Positions 25,097 through 32,986 of a DNA stretch of 64,000 bases are shown piece after piece; the stretch's first letter is position 1; each line of letters starts with the position of its first letter. Origin of the DNA: an uncultured Clostridia bacterium. Its GTDB lineage: Bacteria > Bacillota > Clostridia > Oscillospirales > QAKW01. The notes under the pieces are model-generated. The model did no database searches and was not told the DNA's origin. It worked only from the letters and a program-made list of their open reading frames with translations. The stretch covers positions 94,285 through 158,284 of the forward strand of contig CALWYZ010000002.1 in the NCBI GenBank assembly GCA_944385895.1, read 5' to 3'. The translations under genes and the position numbers were made by a program.

Positions 25097-25960
25097 ATGG
25101 TTAAATTCGGTCCGGGCGGAAATTGTGAGTTATTTTATGAAAGCGGCTACAAACATACTTTTCAGATGCCTGAATTTCTTGATAAGATGGGACTGGACGC
25201 CTATGAAATCCAGTGCGGCCGAGGTGTGCGTTTAAAGCAGGACGCAGCATTAAAATTAAAGCAACAAGCCGAAAAATATAATATAACTCTCTCTGTTCAT
25301 GCCCCGTATTACATTTCTATGTCAAGTACAGAACAGGAAAAACGTGCAAACAGCATTAATTATATCCTTGAAAGCGCAAATCTTGCAAAGCTTACGGGAG
25401 CGCGGCGCATAGTTATACACAGCGGCTCATGCGCAAAAATTTCACGTCAAACCGCTTTGGAGCTTGCAACAGATACGATGAAGCTTGCAGTCAAGGCGAT
25501 GGATGAAAACGGATTTGGCGATATTGCCATGTGTCCTGAAACAATGGGTAAAATAAATCAGCTTGGCACTTTGGATGAGGTTTTAAGTCTGTGTACCGTT
25601 GATGAACGAATAATCCCAGCAATTGATTTTGGTCACCTGAACGCAAGAGAACAGGGTTGTCTTTTTAATGCATCCGATTTTGAAAAAATTATCGTGAAGA
25701 TCAAAAACCGTTTAGGTGATTACAGGGCAAAAAATTTTCATGTTCATTTTTCGAAAATAGAATATTCGGCAGGCGGGGAAAAGAGGCATCTTACTTTTGA
25801 AGACAAACAATACGGACCTGAATTTGAACCGTTTGCTAAAGTAATATGCAAATATTCTCTTAATCCGATAATTATATGCGAAAGTGCAGGTACTATGTCA
25901 AAAGATGCGCTTTATATGAAAAAAACGCTGGAAAATGTCTTAAAAACTGCCGATTACTAA
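25097..25960 (+). CDS. Endonuclease IV-like TIM-barrel protein
   Basis: 287 residues from ATG 25097, 10 nt after CAGGAG; an in-frame TTG at 25091 is only 4 nt from it. The metal-binding residue pattern of the AP endonuclease family 2 barrel is visible: SVHAPYY, IVIHSGS, CPETMGK, DFGHLNA, FHVHFSKIEY and ICESAG. Members include endonuclease IV (Nfo), which cuts abasic sites, and sugar isomerases. Length and the HVHFSK and GHLNA elements favour an Nfo-like enzyme, though it is divergent. It follows the hydrogenase gene by 18 nt, apparently in the same operon, with no obvious mechanistic link. Confidence 0.75.
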   Translation: MVKFGPGGNCELFYESGYKHTFQMPEFLDKMGLDAYEIQCGRGVRLKQDAALKLKQQAEKYNITLSVHAPYYISMSSTEQEKRANSINYILESANLAKLTGARRIVIHSGSCAKISRQTALELATDTMKLAVKAMDENGFGDIAMCPETMGKINQLGTLDEVLSLCTVDERIIPAIDFGHLNAREQGCLFNASDFEKIIVKIKNRLGDYRAKNFHVHFSKIEYSAGGEKRHLTFEDKQYGPEFEPFAKVICKYSLNPIIICESAGTMSKDALYMKKTLENVLKTADY

Positions 25961-25967
25961 AAAATGC

Positions 25968-25996
25968 TTGAAAACAGATAAATTGTAGTGTACAAT
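25968..25996 (+). promoter_or_regulatory. Promoter of efp
   Basis: TTGAAA at 25968-25973, a 17-nt spacer and TACAAT at 25991-25996, ending 30 nt before the efp ATG. Confidence 0.7.
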
Positions 25997-26026
25997 AACT
26001 ATTAGATTATTTTGGAGGTTTTATAT

Positions 26027-26584
26027 ATGATTACAGCAGGGGATTTCAGAAACGGCGTTACATTTGACATGGACGGTCAAGTCTATCAGGTTATAGAGTT
26101 CCAGCATGTCAAACCAGGTAAGGGTGCTGCTTTTGTCAGAACTAAATTCAAAAACGTAATTACCGGAGCGGTAGTTGAAAAGTCCTTTAACCCCACGGAC
26201 AAATTTGAAAACGCATACGTTGAGAGAAAAGAATATGAATATCTTTATAATGACGGTGAGCTTTATTACTTTATGGATACCGAAACTTATGAGCAGCTTC
26301 CTCTCAACGCGGACAAGCTTGGTGATAACTTTAAGTTTGTCAAAGAAAACGATAAGGTGAAAATAATGTCTTACAAAGGCAATGTATTCGGTGTGGAACC
26401 ACCTTTGTTTGTAGAACTTGAGGTAACTGATACCGAGCCCGGTGTCAGAGGTGATACAGCTACAAACGTTACTAAACCGGCCACTCTGGAAACCGGAGCG
26501 GTCATAAAGGTACCGATTTTCATAAACCAGGGTGAAAAGATCAGAATCGATACAAGAACCGGTGAATACATGGAAAGAGCATAA
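26027..26584 (+). CDS. efp: Translation elongation factor P
   Basis: Relieves ribosome stalling at proline runs by entering the E site. 185 residues from ATG 26027, with TTGGAGG about 8 nt upstream; this gives the standard [10 protein letters not shown] start. The domain I tip is [12 protein letters not shown], with Lys32 at the position modified in many bacteria. Domains II and III end in the conserved [17 protein letters not shown]. No epmA/epmB-type modification gene is nearby. It is followed after 11 nt by the zinc-ribbon gene. Confidence 0.97.
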   Translation: MITAGDFRNGVTFDMDGQVYQVIEFQHVKPGKGAAFVRTKFKNVITGAVVEKSFNPTDKFENAYVERKEYEYLYNDGELYYFMDTETYEQLPLNADKLGDNFKFVKENDKVKIMSYKGNVFGVEPPLFVELEVTDTEPGVRGDTATNVTKPATLETGAVIKVPIFINQGEKIRIDTRTGEYMERA

Positions 26585-26595
26585 GGAGGTTTGTT

Positions 26596-27000
26596 ATGAC
26601 ACTGCTTGAAAGAGTATCTTATATCAGAGGACTCATAGAGGGACTTGACATTGATGATAAGGATCCTATGGGTAAAGTTGTTTGCGAGATAGTAGATGTG
26701 CTTGATGAAATGGCAGCTACTGTTGAGGATATGGACGAATATATGGCCGAACTTGATGAATATATCGGCGAAATAGATGAAGACCTTGAGGCGGTAGAGG
26801 ATTTCCTTGATGAGGAATGCGACTGTGCTGAGGAAGATGACTTCTATACTGTCGTTTGTCCCAACTGCGGAGAGGAGTTTTGCGTAGATGAGCAAACTGC
26901 ACAAAAAGGCGAATTGAACTGTCCTAATTGCGGCGAGGATCTTGAGTTTGATTTATCAGACTGTGAAAACTGTCCTCATGACTGTGAAACGGACGAATAA
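26596..27000 (+). CDS. Acidic coiled/zinc-ribbon protein (CD1247 N-terminal-domain type)
   Basis: 134 residues. Residues 1-80 are helical and strongly acidic (YIRGLIEGLDIDD, then DEYMAELDEYIGEIDEDLE). They are followed by a zinc ribbon with C88-x2-C91 and C109-x2-C112, and a cysteine-containing tail (C123, C126, C130). The N-terminal region resembles the conserved clostridial family found next to efp; its function is not known. AAGGAGG lies upstream and the 11-nt gap shows co-transcription with efp. A role connected with translation is only a guilt-by-association guess. Confidence 0.7.
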   Translation: MTLLERVSYIRGLIEGLDIDDKDPMGKVVCEIVDVLDEMAATVEDMDEYMAELDEYIGEIDEDLEAVEDFLDEECDCAEEDDFYTVVCPNCGEEFCVDEQTAQKGELNCPNCGEDLEFDLSDCENCPHDCETDE

Positions 27001-27015
27001 TATTCAAACTTGCTG

Positions 27016-27050
27016 ACCGGAGCTGTTTTTACGGCTTCGGTTTTTATTTT
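27016..27050 (+). terminator. Terminator of the efp operon
   Basis: ACCGGAGC (27016-27023) pairs with GCTTCGGT (27034-27041) with one G-U pair, followed by TTTTTATTTT. Confidence 0.75.
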
Positions 27051-27118
27051 GTTATAAACAGTATTTGTTCTGAATAGCATGGCATTAAAAATGAATGCTT
27101 TTATAGGGGGGAAAATAT

Positions 27119-27343
27119 ATGCACACGCTTGAAGCAGTAAAAGCCGGCTGTACAGTTAGGGTTATCAGAATAAGCGGAAAAAGTGAAATACAACGCAGAA
27201 TAACGGATATGGGAATAACTCCGGGCGTTACAGTAAAGGTATGCCGCACCGCGCCTCTTGGTGATCCAATTGAAATTGAAGTTCGGGGATATAAACTGTC
27301 TATTCGTAAATCTGAAGCCGCAATGATTTCTGTAATAGAATAA
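27119..27343 (+). CDS. feoA: FeoA-family protein
   Basis: 74-residue SH3-like protein. The central RRITDMGITPGVTVKV and RGYKLSIRKSEA are the FeoA hallmarks. FeoA normally supports the ferrous iron transporter FeoB, but no feoB is present here; the next gene is a ZIP-type metal transporter with its own promoter. AGGGGGG upstream of ATG 27119 is a strong ribosome site. It could act on a distant FeoB or as a stand-alone regulator. Confidence 0.88.
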   Translation: MHTLEAVKAGCTVRVIRISGKSEIQRRITDMGITPGVTVKVCRTAPLGDPIEIEVRGYKLSIRKSEAAMISVIE

Positions 27344-27357
27344 TATGTATTTTGTTT

Positions 27358-27390
27358 AAATTTTCAGGTAACTACTCTGAAAATTTTAAA
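27358..27390 (+). terminator. Terminator-like hairpin after feoA
   Basis: AAATTTTCAG (27358-27367) and CTGAAAATTT (27377-27386) form a 10-bp AT-rich stem with a 9-nt loop 15 nt after the feoA stop. The T-tract is weak. Confidence 0.5.
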
Positions 27391-27490
27391 TTGACAGTGT
27401 AAAAAATATAACATAAATAAGACTTTTATTGCTTGCATTTATGCACTATAATAAAATTTGTCTCAATTAGGAATTTTTTTATGATTACTC

Positions 27491-27519
27491 TTTAAATTTT
27501 ATTGTGTAAATGTTATAAT
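27491..27519 (+). promoter_or_regulatory. Extended -10 promoter of the ZIP transporter gene
   Basis: TGTTATAAT (TATAAT at 27514-27519) has the TGn extension; a weak TTTAAA lies 17 nt upstream at 27491-27496. The start at 27541 is 21 nt downstream. A further TTGACA at 27391 with TAAATA at 27414 may be a second promoter. Confidence 0.5.
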
Positions 27520-27540
27520 CCATACAGGGTGAAATTAAAT

Positions 27541-28329
27541 ATGAGTGATGTTGTAAAAGTAATTATAGGCTTGCTGATTCCGTTATTTGGAACGATAGCT
27601 GGCGCATCAATGGTGTTTTTTTTAAAAAAAGAAATAAAGCCCAAGCTTCAAAAAGCTTTACTGGGTTTTGCTTCCGGAGTTATGATATCAGCTTCGGTAT
27701 GGTCACTTCTGATTCCTGCAATTGAAATGACAGAAGAAAGCGGTGGCATATCCTGGCTGCCGGCGGCGGTAGGCTTCTTGTTCGGTATCGGATTTTTATT
27801 GATTCTTGATTCTGTGATACCGCATCTTCATGTTGAGTCAGACTCTACTGAGGGTCGCAAATCCGGATTAAAGAAATCTGCTATGCTCGTATTGGCTGTT
27901 ACTTTACATAATATACCAGAGGGTATGGCTGCAGGCGTTGTGTTTTCCGGAATGCTTATGGGAAATAACGCAATCTCTGCTGCGGGCGCTTTTGCTCTTG
28001 CGGTTGGTATTGCAATACAGAATTTCCCTGAGGGAACGATTATTTCAATGCCTCTTGTAAGTACCGGAATATCCAAAAGAAAAGCATTTTTATATGGCGT
28101 GATGTCAGGGGTTGTTGAACCTATCGGTGCTGTTATTACTATTTTTCTGACATCACTTGTAGTTCCTGTTCTTCCGTATATCCTGTCGTTTGCAGCAGGT
28201 GCTATGATTTATGTTGTGGTTGAAGAGCTTATTCCGCAGTCGCAGGCCGGAGAACACAGTAATGTAGGAACGGTTGGCGTTGCCTTGGGATTTGCGCTGA
28301 TGCTTGTTCTTGACGTGGCTTTAGGATAA
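27541..28329 (+). CDS. ZIP-family divalent metal transporter
   Basis: 262 residues from ATG 27541, eight hydrophobic segments. The metal-path helices carry HNIPEGMAAGVVFSG and QNFPEGTIISMPL, the HNxPEG/xNFPEG signatures of the GufA/ZupT branch of ZIP importers, and a histidine between helices (VIPHLHVESDS) lies in the usual cytoplasmic loop. Zinc is the most common substrate, but iron or manganese are possible. GGGTGA is only a modest ribosome site. An upstream in-frame TTG at 27502 would place part of the promoter inside the gene and is rejected. Confidence 0.9.
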   Translation: MSDVVKVIIGLLIPLFGTIAGASMVFFLKKEIKPKLQKALLGFASGVMISASVWSLLIPAIEMTEESGGISWLPAAVGFLFGIGFLLILDSVIPHLHVESDSTEGRKSGLKKSAMLVLAVTLHNIPEGMAAGVVFSGMLMGNNAISAAGAFALAVGIAIQNFPEGTIISMPLVSTGISKRKAFLYGVMSGVVEPIGAVITIFLTSLVVPVLPYILSFAAGAMIYVVVEELIPQSQAGEHSNVGTVGVALGFALMLVLDVALG

Positions 28330-28330
28330 T

Positions 28331-28362
28331 AAAAAACCTCTCACTTAAGTGAGAGGTTTTTA
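28331..28362. terminator. Bidirectional terminator between the ZIP gene and the PlsY-like gene
   Basis: A 28-bp perfect palindrome with AAAACCTCTCACTT and AAGTGAGAGGTTTT arms, flanked by A- and T-tracts, lies between two convergent genes and works in both directions. It touches the last codons of the minus-strand gene. Confidence 0.9.
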
Positions 28363-28986
28363 AAATTGCTCGGGTACCTGCTGAGGCTGAAACGCTTCTG
28401 TCGGTTTGATATGTTTAATTACTGTAATTGCCGACACGGCAAAACACCCCAAAGCTAGTCCCGGTTTATGAATGTAAATCAGCAGTGGACAGGAAACTGC
28501 AGAAAAGACAGAGAATGTAACGATGCTTCTTATTCTGTGAGAATCAATTTTTACAATAACGGAAAAGAATATATAAATAGCTGCAAGTACTAATGAAATT
28601 TTGTTTGCAGGAAATAATGCAAGCAATACACCAAATGATGTTGCAATGCATTTACCGCCTTTGTTTTTGTCATACGGAGAAACAGCGTGTCCCAGTACAG
28701 GCGCGGTAATGACTAGGAAAAACAAAAAATCGTCATACCCGAATATTTTTTGAGCAGTATATACGGGCAAAAATCCTTTTAACATATCCAGAAAAAGGCA
28801 AGTGATACCTACCTTTATTCCGCAGTATTTGAAGACATTGGCGGCTCCCGGATTGCCGTCCGGGCTAACAGAGGATATATCCGTATTGCAAATAAGCTTT
28901 GGAATAATCCTGCTGAACATTATACCTCCACAAAAAAATGCGGCCAGTATTACTGCAATCCATATTAAAATTTGTTGAATGCTCAT
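28360..28986 (-). CDS. PlsY-like glycerol-3-phosphate acyltransferase family membrane protein
   Basis: 208 residues with about five hydrophobic segments. The motifs are DGNPGAANVFKY (PlsY: SGNIGATN), LDMLKGFLPV, GHAVSPYDKNKGGKCIAT (PlsY: GHxFP..KGGKGVAT) and RIRSIVTF in the third region. PlsY makes lysophosphatidate from acyl-phosphate and glycerol-3-phosphate. The changed residues in the first two motifs suggest a specialised paralogue. It overlaps the glycolipid glycosyltransferase gene by 4 nt, which supports a lipid-anchor role. Confidence 0.75.
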   Translation of the reverse strand: MSIQQILIWIAVILAAFFCGGIMFSRIIPKLICNTDISSVSPDGNPGAANVFKYCGIKVGITCLFLDMLKGFLPVYTAQKIFGYDDFLFFLVITAPVLGHAVSPYDKNKGGKCIATSFGVLLALFPANKISLVLAAIYIFFSVIVKIDSHRIRSIVTFSVFSAVSCPLLIYIHKPGLALGCFAVSAITVIKHIKPTEAFQPQQVPEQF

Positions 28987-30089
28987 ATTCTCATCACCTT
29001 TTCAGCGATATCTTTTGCCGCGTATGGGTTTATTACTTCTTTCTGCCTGATTTTCATACGCTCAGACTTTTCTTTGTCACAGGCAAGTATTAGTGACTCA
29101 TTTACGGCATCTGAAATGCTTTTTGCATTGTAGGACATACCTTGATCGGCAAAAAATTTGGCATTACAGGTTTCACAGCCGGGTATAGCGTTTACATGAA
29201 CTATCGGGACATTAGTCACGGCAGCCTCTGTACTGGACAGCCCTCCGGGCTTTGTAAGCAGAACATCCGCTGCTTTCATATAGATATTTACGTCTTTTGT
29301 AAAAGGCACGGCTGTTATACGAGTGCAGTTTTTGTGTATTGTGTCGATTTCTTTTTTTAATGCATCGTTTCTGCCGGTCATTGCAAAAATTGTATAATTG
29401 TCATCGGTCTCTTTTACAAGCTCGTCGCATAACTTCAAAAAATTTCCGCCGGCAATCCCTCCGCTCATGGCAAGCACGGTTTTTTTACGATCGGGAATAT
29501 CGAGAGCTTTTTTTGCTTCAAATGCTGTAAGTTGGCTGTGAAATCTTGATAAGACAGGTATGCCTGACGGAATTAGGCTTTCAATCGGCAGACCTTTTTT
29601 ATTTAGTTTCTGGCTTAGACTTAAATGCGGAATAAAATAATAGTCAAGGTTTGTTTCGCAAATAAAAGGAATAACTGTGTAATCTGTTAAAACTCCATAA
29701 AACGGTATGCTGCAGCCTGTTTTCTTTTTGACTGCGGTCAGTGATTCCATACCGTAAAGATGAGTTGATATGACCGCGTCAAATTTGTTTGCGGTTATAA
29801 AATCATACAGGTTTTGATAATATGTAGCGTTTGCATAATATACAGGAGATGTAATCCCGGTAGAGTCATAAATGGCACCGGCTTTATAAATCATTCCAAA
29901 TGTTGACGGAGCGTTTTTTATGATTCCGTTGTAAAATGAGGAGACTAATTTTTGAGCGCGTTTACTTCTGAACAGTACGGGATCGGCAATATGACATGTT
30001 ATATTGCGGCTTTCCAGAGCCTCTTTAACTGCATAAGCTGCACTGTTGTGGCCTTCGCCTGTATAGCAGCTTAAAATCAAAACGTTCAT
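28983..30089 (-). CDS. MGDG-synthase/UgtP-like glycosyltransferase (GT28)
   Basis: 368 residues. The N-terminal YTGEGHNSAAYAVKEAL is the membrane-lipid glycosyltransferase signature. The C-terminal nucleotide-sugar pocket is represented by MSGGIAGGN, AADVLLTKPGGLSSTEA and NAIPGCE. Family members add glucose or galactose to diacylglycerol, making glycolipids that anchor lipoteichoic acid or alter membrane curvature. AAGGGG precedes ATG 30089. The 4-nt overlap with the PlsY-like acyltransferase suggests that the pair makes a glycolipid together. Confidence 0.88.
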   Translation of the reverse strand: MNVLILSCYTGEGHNSAAYAVKEALESRNITCHIADPVLFRSKRAQKLVSSFYNGIIKNAPSTFGMIYKAGAIYDSTGITSPVYYANATYYQNLYDFITANKFDAVISTHLYGMESLTAVKKKTGCSIPFYGVLTDYTVIPFICETNLDYYFIPHLSLSQKLNKKGLPIESLIPSGIPVLSRFHSQLTAFEAKKALDIPDRKKTVLAMSGGIAGGNFLKLCDELVKETDDNYTIFAMTGRNDALKKEIDTIHKNCTRITAVPFTKDVNIYMKAADVLLTKPGGLSSTEAAVTNVPIVHVNAIPGCETCNAKFFADQGMSYNAKSISDAVNESLILACDKEKSERMKIRQKEVINPYAAKDIAEKVMRI

Positions 30090-30246
30090 TTATTTTTCCC
30101 CTTGTAATCTGTTTTATGATTTTATTTTTAAGCAAATAACACAATATTTCAATAGACAAAGACTGTTATATGTACGATTTTAGGACAAATTTTAATATTT
30201 GTACACATTATGGCATAAATTTTATTGTGTATAAAATATAGTGTTA

Positions 30247-30275
30247 TTGAAAATTAAAAACAGATCTGATATAAT
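30247..30275 (+). promoter_or_regulatory. Promoter of the CAP/SLH protein gene
   Basis: TTGAAA at 30247-30252, a 17-nt spacer and TATAAT at 30270-30275 with a TGA extension. The leader to ATG 30303 is about 20 nt. Confidence 0.75.
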
Positions 30276-30302
30276 AATATCACTTTTATTTTGGAGGAGA
30301 AT

Positions 30303-32876
30303 ATGAAAAGATTAGCAAGATTTCTGGCATTTGCAGTTACAGTTGTAATGGTTTTTAGCTGTTTACCGCTGAGTGCCTGGGCGGATAATGATGTGCTTTT
30401 GTCGGTTAACGGGAAAACTATTTACAGCGATACCACAATATATGATATCTATGATATGTACGGAATAGAAAAACTGCAGACCGATTCAATTTTTGGCGGA
30501 TATGCATATACGTTTTACGGTAATGATTACAGTGATTTTCTGTTTATTGAAACTAATGCGTCCGGTAAGATTGCAAGCTATTGTACATTTGGCGGGAGCT
30601 TTACTTCAAATGCGGGAAATTACGGTGAAAAAGCATCAAATGTCGTTTATTCTTTAAGCGGCAGTACGTTTACGGACTACGAAGACAACAATTGGGGAGT
30701 TGTAGGCTATTGTGCTCAAAATATAGAAGACAGAGAAGAGCCTATGACATTATATAACAGCGATGCAAAATACGCCGAGTCTATAGCAATGCATGCTGCC
30801 GCCATGTGGAATGCGGTTTCTAAATATTTTGGCAAAGAATCACAGCTTATATTTGACAGCCGTACTTTTTATATGAATAGACAACTAATGGAAGGCGGCA
30901 GCAATTTTTATGATTATTGTAATGCTGTAGGCAAAAATGATCAGTTTAAGCTTATCACATCTTCAAGTGCTTTGCCGTTTCTGATACAAGCAGGCGCGTG
31001 CTATCCCAATCCGGGAATGTATGCTATGTACGCAAGAAATTACAGTATACCATCAGACTCATATCCTGTTTTTGACTGTAACGAAATGGGAGGTATGATT
31101 ATCGGAAGCCTGAGAAGCCTGTACTTTTCCGAAAGTCAGCATATATCGTATACCGAAAAAGAAAAAGAACTGCTTTCACGCGCAAGAGAAATTTACAATC
31201 AGAGCGTAGATATATACAATAGCAGTGAGCAGTATTTTGAAATATCACCTCAGGACAGTACTTTGCCGCTTGAACCGGGTAAAATTTACCTCAATAAGCT
31301 TCAAGGTGCGCTTGGATATATAAATGCAATACGCGCCGGTGCGGATCTTCCTTTATTAGAACTGTCAGAGCAACTGTCTGAGGGCTGTCAGTATAAAGCT
31401 ATACTTACTTCATACTTGTCAAAAAATAATATTTCCAATCCGTCTCCACATTTTCCTCCTAAAATAGAGGGTATAAGCGATGAGTATTATGATATTGCAC
31501 AGAGCGGTTCCGGTGAAAATCTGTATCACGGTGACATAATAACCAGTATAACCAATGCACTGAATGACGCATACGGCGATCCTATCACATGCGGCCACAG
31601 ATATAATCTTTTAGATCCTAATTGGAAATATATAGGTTTTGGCTCCACCGAAGTTATTGGTCATCTTTCTATAGGCATACAGGGCGTACATAAAATGAGC
31701 GGTTATCAGCAAAGCGATGCAGAAATAGTTGCATGGCCGTCGAAAGGTGTTATGTTGGAAGAGGCAGGAGCGGGAAGCAACACAATGTATACTGCCAAGT
31801 TTGTAAAAAATTACAGCTTTACGGACAGTACCGGCGTAATATTTAAATGTCTCAATACTGGTGAAACGTATGAGTTTACAGCCGGACAGACAAATACAAG
31901 CGATCATAGGCTGCACAAAAGCGGGGCAATTATTTCTTATTACGATTCAAATATTGCAATGACAGTAGGCAACGTATATGAGATAACGCTTACAAATGTA
32001 AAAGACAACACTACGGGTGCTATTACAAATTATACTTATAGATCTGTCTATGAATCTGCTTTTAATTCACTTCAAGATAACGCGGCATCAGACATCCAGC
32101 TATCAGACAGTTCAATAACCGTGGCTGTAAGAAAATCTGCCAAACTTAACGCGAGCATTATACCCAGCAGCTGCAGTAATAAAATGATAGTTTGGGAATC
32201 AGATGACCCATCGATAGCCAGTGTTAATGAAAACGGATATGTGACAGGTCACAAGACAGGTACCGCTGTAATAAGTGCAAAAACCGATAATAATATAATC
32301 AAATACTGCACAGTTACGGTAGTCAGCACTCCGTTTACCGATCTTACGTCAAAATGGTATATTCCGTATATAGAAAAAGCGTATCAAAATGGACTTATGA
32401 GCGGCATGACTCCTACAACATTTGAACCATCTACAGGAATGACAAGAGGCATGTTTGTAAAAGTTCTGGCAAATATTGAGGGAGTATTCCTTGATAATAA
32501 TATTCCCACAATCTTCAGCGATGTTAAGGTGGGTCGATACTATGCAGGGCCAATAAATTGGGCTAGCGAAAACGGGATAGTTAACGGAATAACGCCTACG
32601 GAATTTGCTCCGGAGGAGTCTATTACACGTGAACAGATGTGTGCAATGCTTATCAGATATGTGCAATTTAAAAATATAATACTTGATCAGAGTGTTGCTG
32701 CAGTAACATTTGAAGATGAAAATAAAATCTCCGATTATGCTAAAGAATACGTTAAAATTTGTCAGCGCGCGGGAATTATAGACGGGATGACCCCTACCAC
32801 TTTTGAACCTAAAGGAGAGGCGACACGCGCTCAAGTGGCAAAGATATTCTCAGTATTTTTGGACTATATGGCTTAA
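30303..32876 (+). CDS. Secreted CAP-domain protein with Ig-like and three SLH domains
   Basis: 857 residues from ATG 30303, right after GGAGGAG. A signal peptide ends near SAWA/DND. An N-terminal region (VNGKTIYSDTTIYDIYDMYG) resembles the CAP-associated domain. A CAP/SCP domain lies at about 335-470 (YINAIRAGADLP, GENLY, CGHRYNLLDPNWKYIGFG). A bacterial Ig-like (Big_2) domain lies at about 596-675 (WESDDPSIASVNENG). Three SLH repeats at about 678-857 anchor it to secondary wall polymer; each has TPTTFEP or TPTEFAP. It is a cell-surface protein of unknown ligand. It has its own promoter and terminator. Confidence 0.88.
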   Translation: MKRLARFLAFAVTVVMVFSCLPLSAWADNDVLLSVNGKTIYSDTTIYDIYDMYGIEKLQTDSIFGGYAYTFYGNDYSDFLFIETNASGKIASYCTFGGSFTSNAGNYGEKASNVVYSLSGSTFTDYEDNNWGVVGYCAQNIEDREEPMTLYNSDAKYAESIAMHAAAMWNAVSKYFGKESQLIFDSRTFYMNRQLMEGGSNFYDYCNAVGKNDQFKLITSSSALPFLIQAGACYPNPGMYAMYARNYSIPSDSYPVFDCNEMGGMIIGSLRSLYFSESQHISYTEKEKELLSRAREIYNQSVDIYNSSEQYFEISPQDSTLPLEPGKIYLNKLQGALGYINAIRAGADLPLLELSEQLSEGCQYKAILTSYLSKNNISNPSPHFPPKIEGISDEYYDIAQSGSGENLYHGDIITSITNALNDAYGDPITCGHRYNLLDPNWKYIGFGSTEVIGHLSIGIQGVHKMSGYQQSDAEIVAWPSKGVMLEEAGAGSNTMYTAKFVKNYSFTDSTGVIFKCLNTGETYEFTAGQTNTSDHRLHKSGAIISYYDSNIAMTVGNVYEITLTNVKDNTTGAITNYTYRSVYESAFNSLQDNAASDIQLSDSSITVAVRKSAKLNASIIPSSCSNKMIVWESDDPSIASVNENGYVTGHKTGTAVISAKTDNNIIKYCTVTVVSTPFTDLTSKWYIPYIEKAYQNGLMSGMTPTTFEPSTGMTRGMFVKVLANIEGVFLDNNIPTIFSDVKVGRYYAGPINWASENGIVNGITPTEFAPEESITREQMCAMLIRYVQFKNIILDQSVAAVTFEDENKISDYAKEYVKICQRAGIIDGMTPTTFEPKGEATRAQVAKIFSVFLDYMA

Positions 32877-32880
32877 GTTT

Positions 32881-32912
32881 AAAAAACCGGCATTTGTATG
32901 CCGGTTTTTTAA
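32881..32912 (+). terminator. Terminator of the CAP/SLH gene
   Basis: CCGGCAT and ATGCCGG form a GC-rich stem around TTGT, flanked by AAAAAA and TTTTTT, just after the stop at 32876. Confidence 0.85.
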
Positions 32913-32932
32913 TTAAAATCTTTACAAAACGG

Positions 32933-32961
32933 TTTACATCAATATATGAAAATGTTATAAT
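32933..32961 (+). promoter_or_regulatory. Promoter of the miaB-to-rluD operon
   Basis: TTTACA at 32933-32938, a 17-nt spacer and TATAAT at 32956-32961 with the TGT extension. No other strong promoter or terminator is seen in the following 13 kb. Confidence 0.75.
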
Positions 32962-32986
32962 AATTAAATAATTATTTAAAAGGGGA

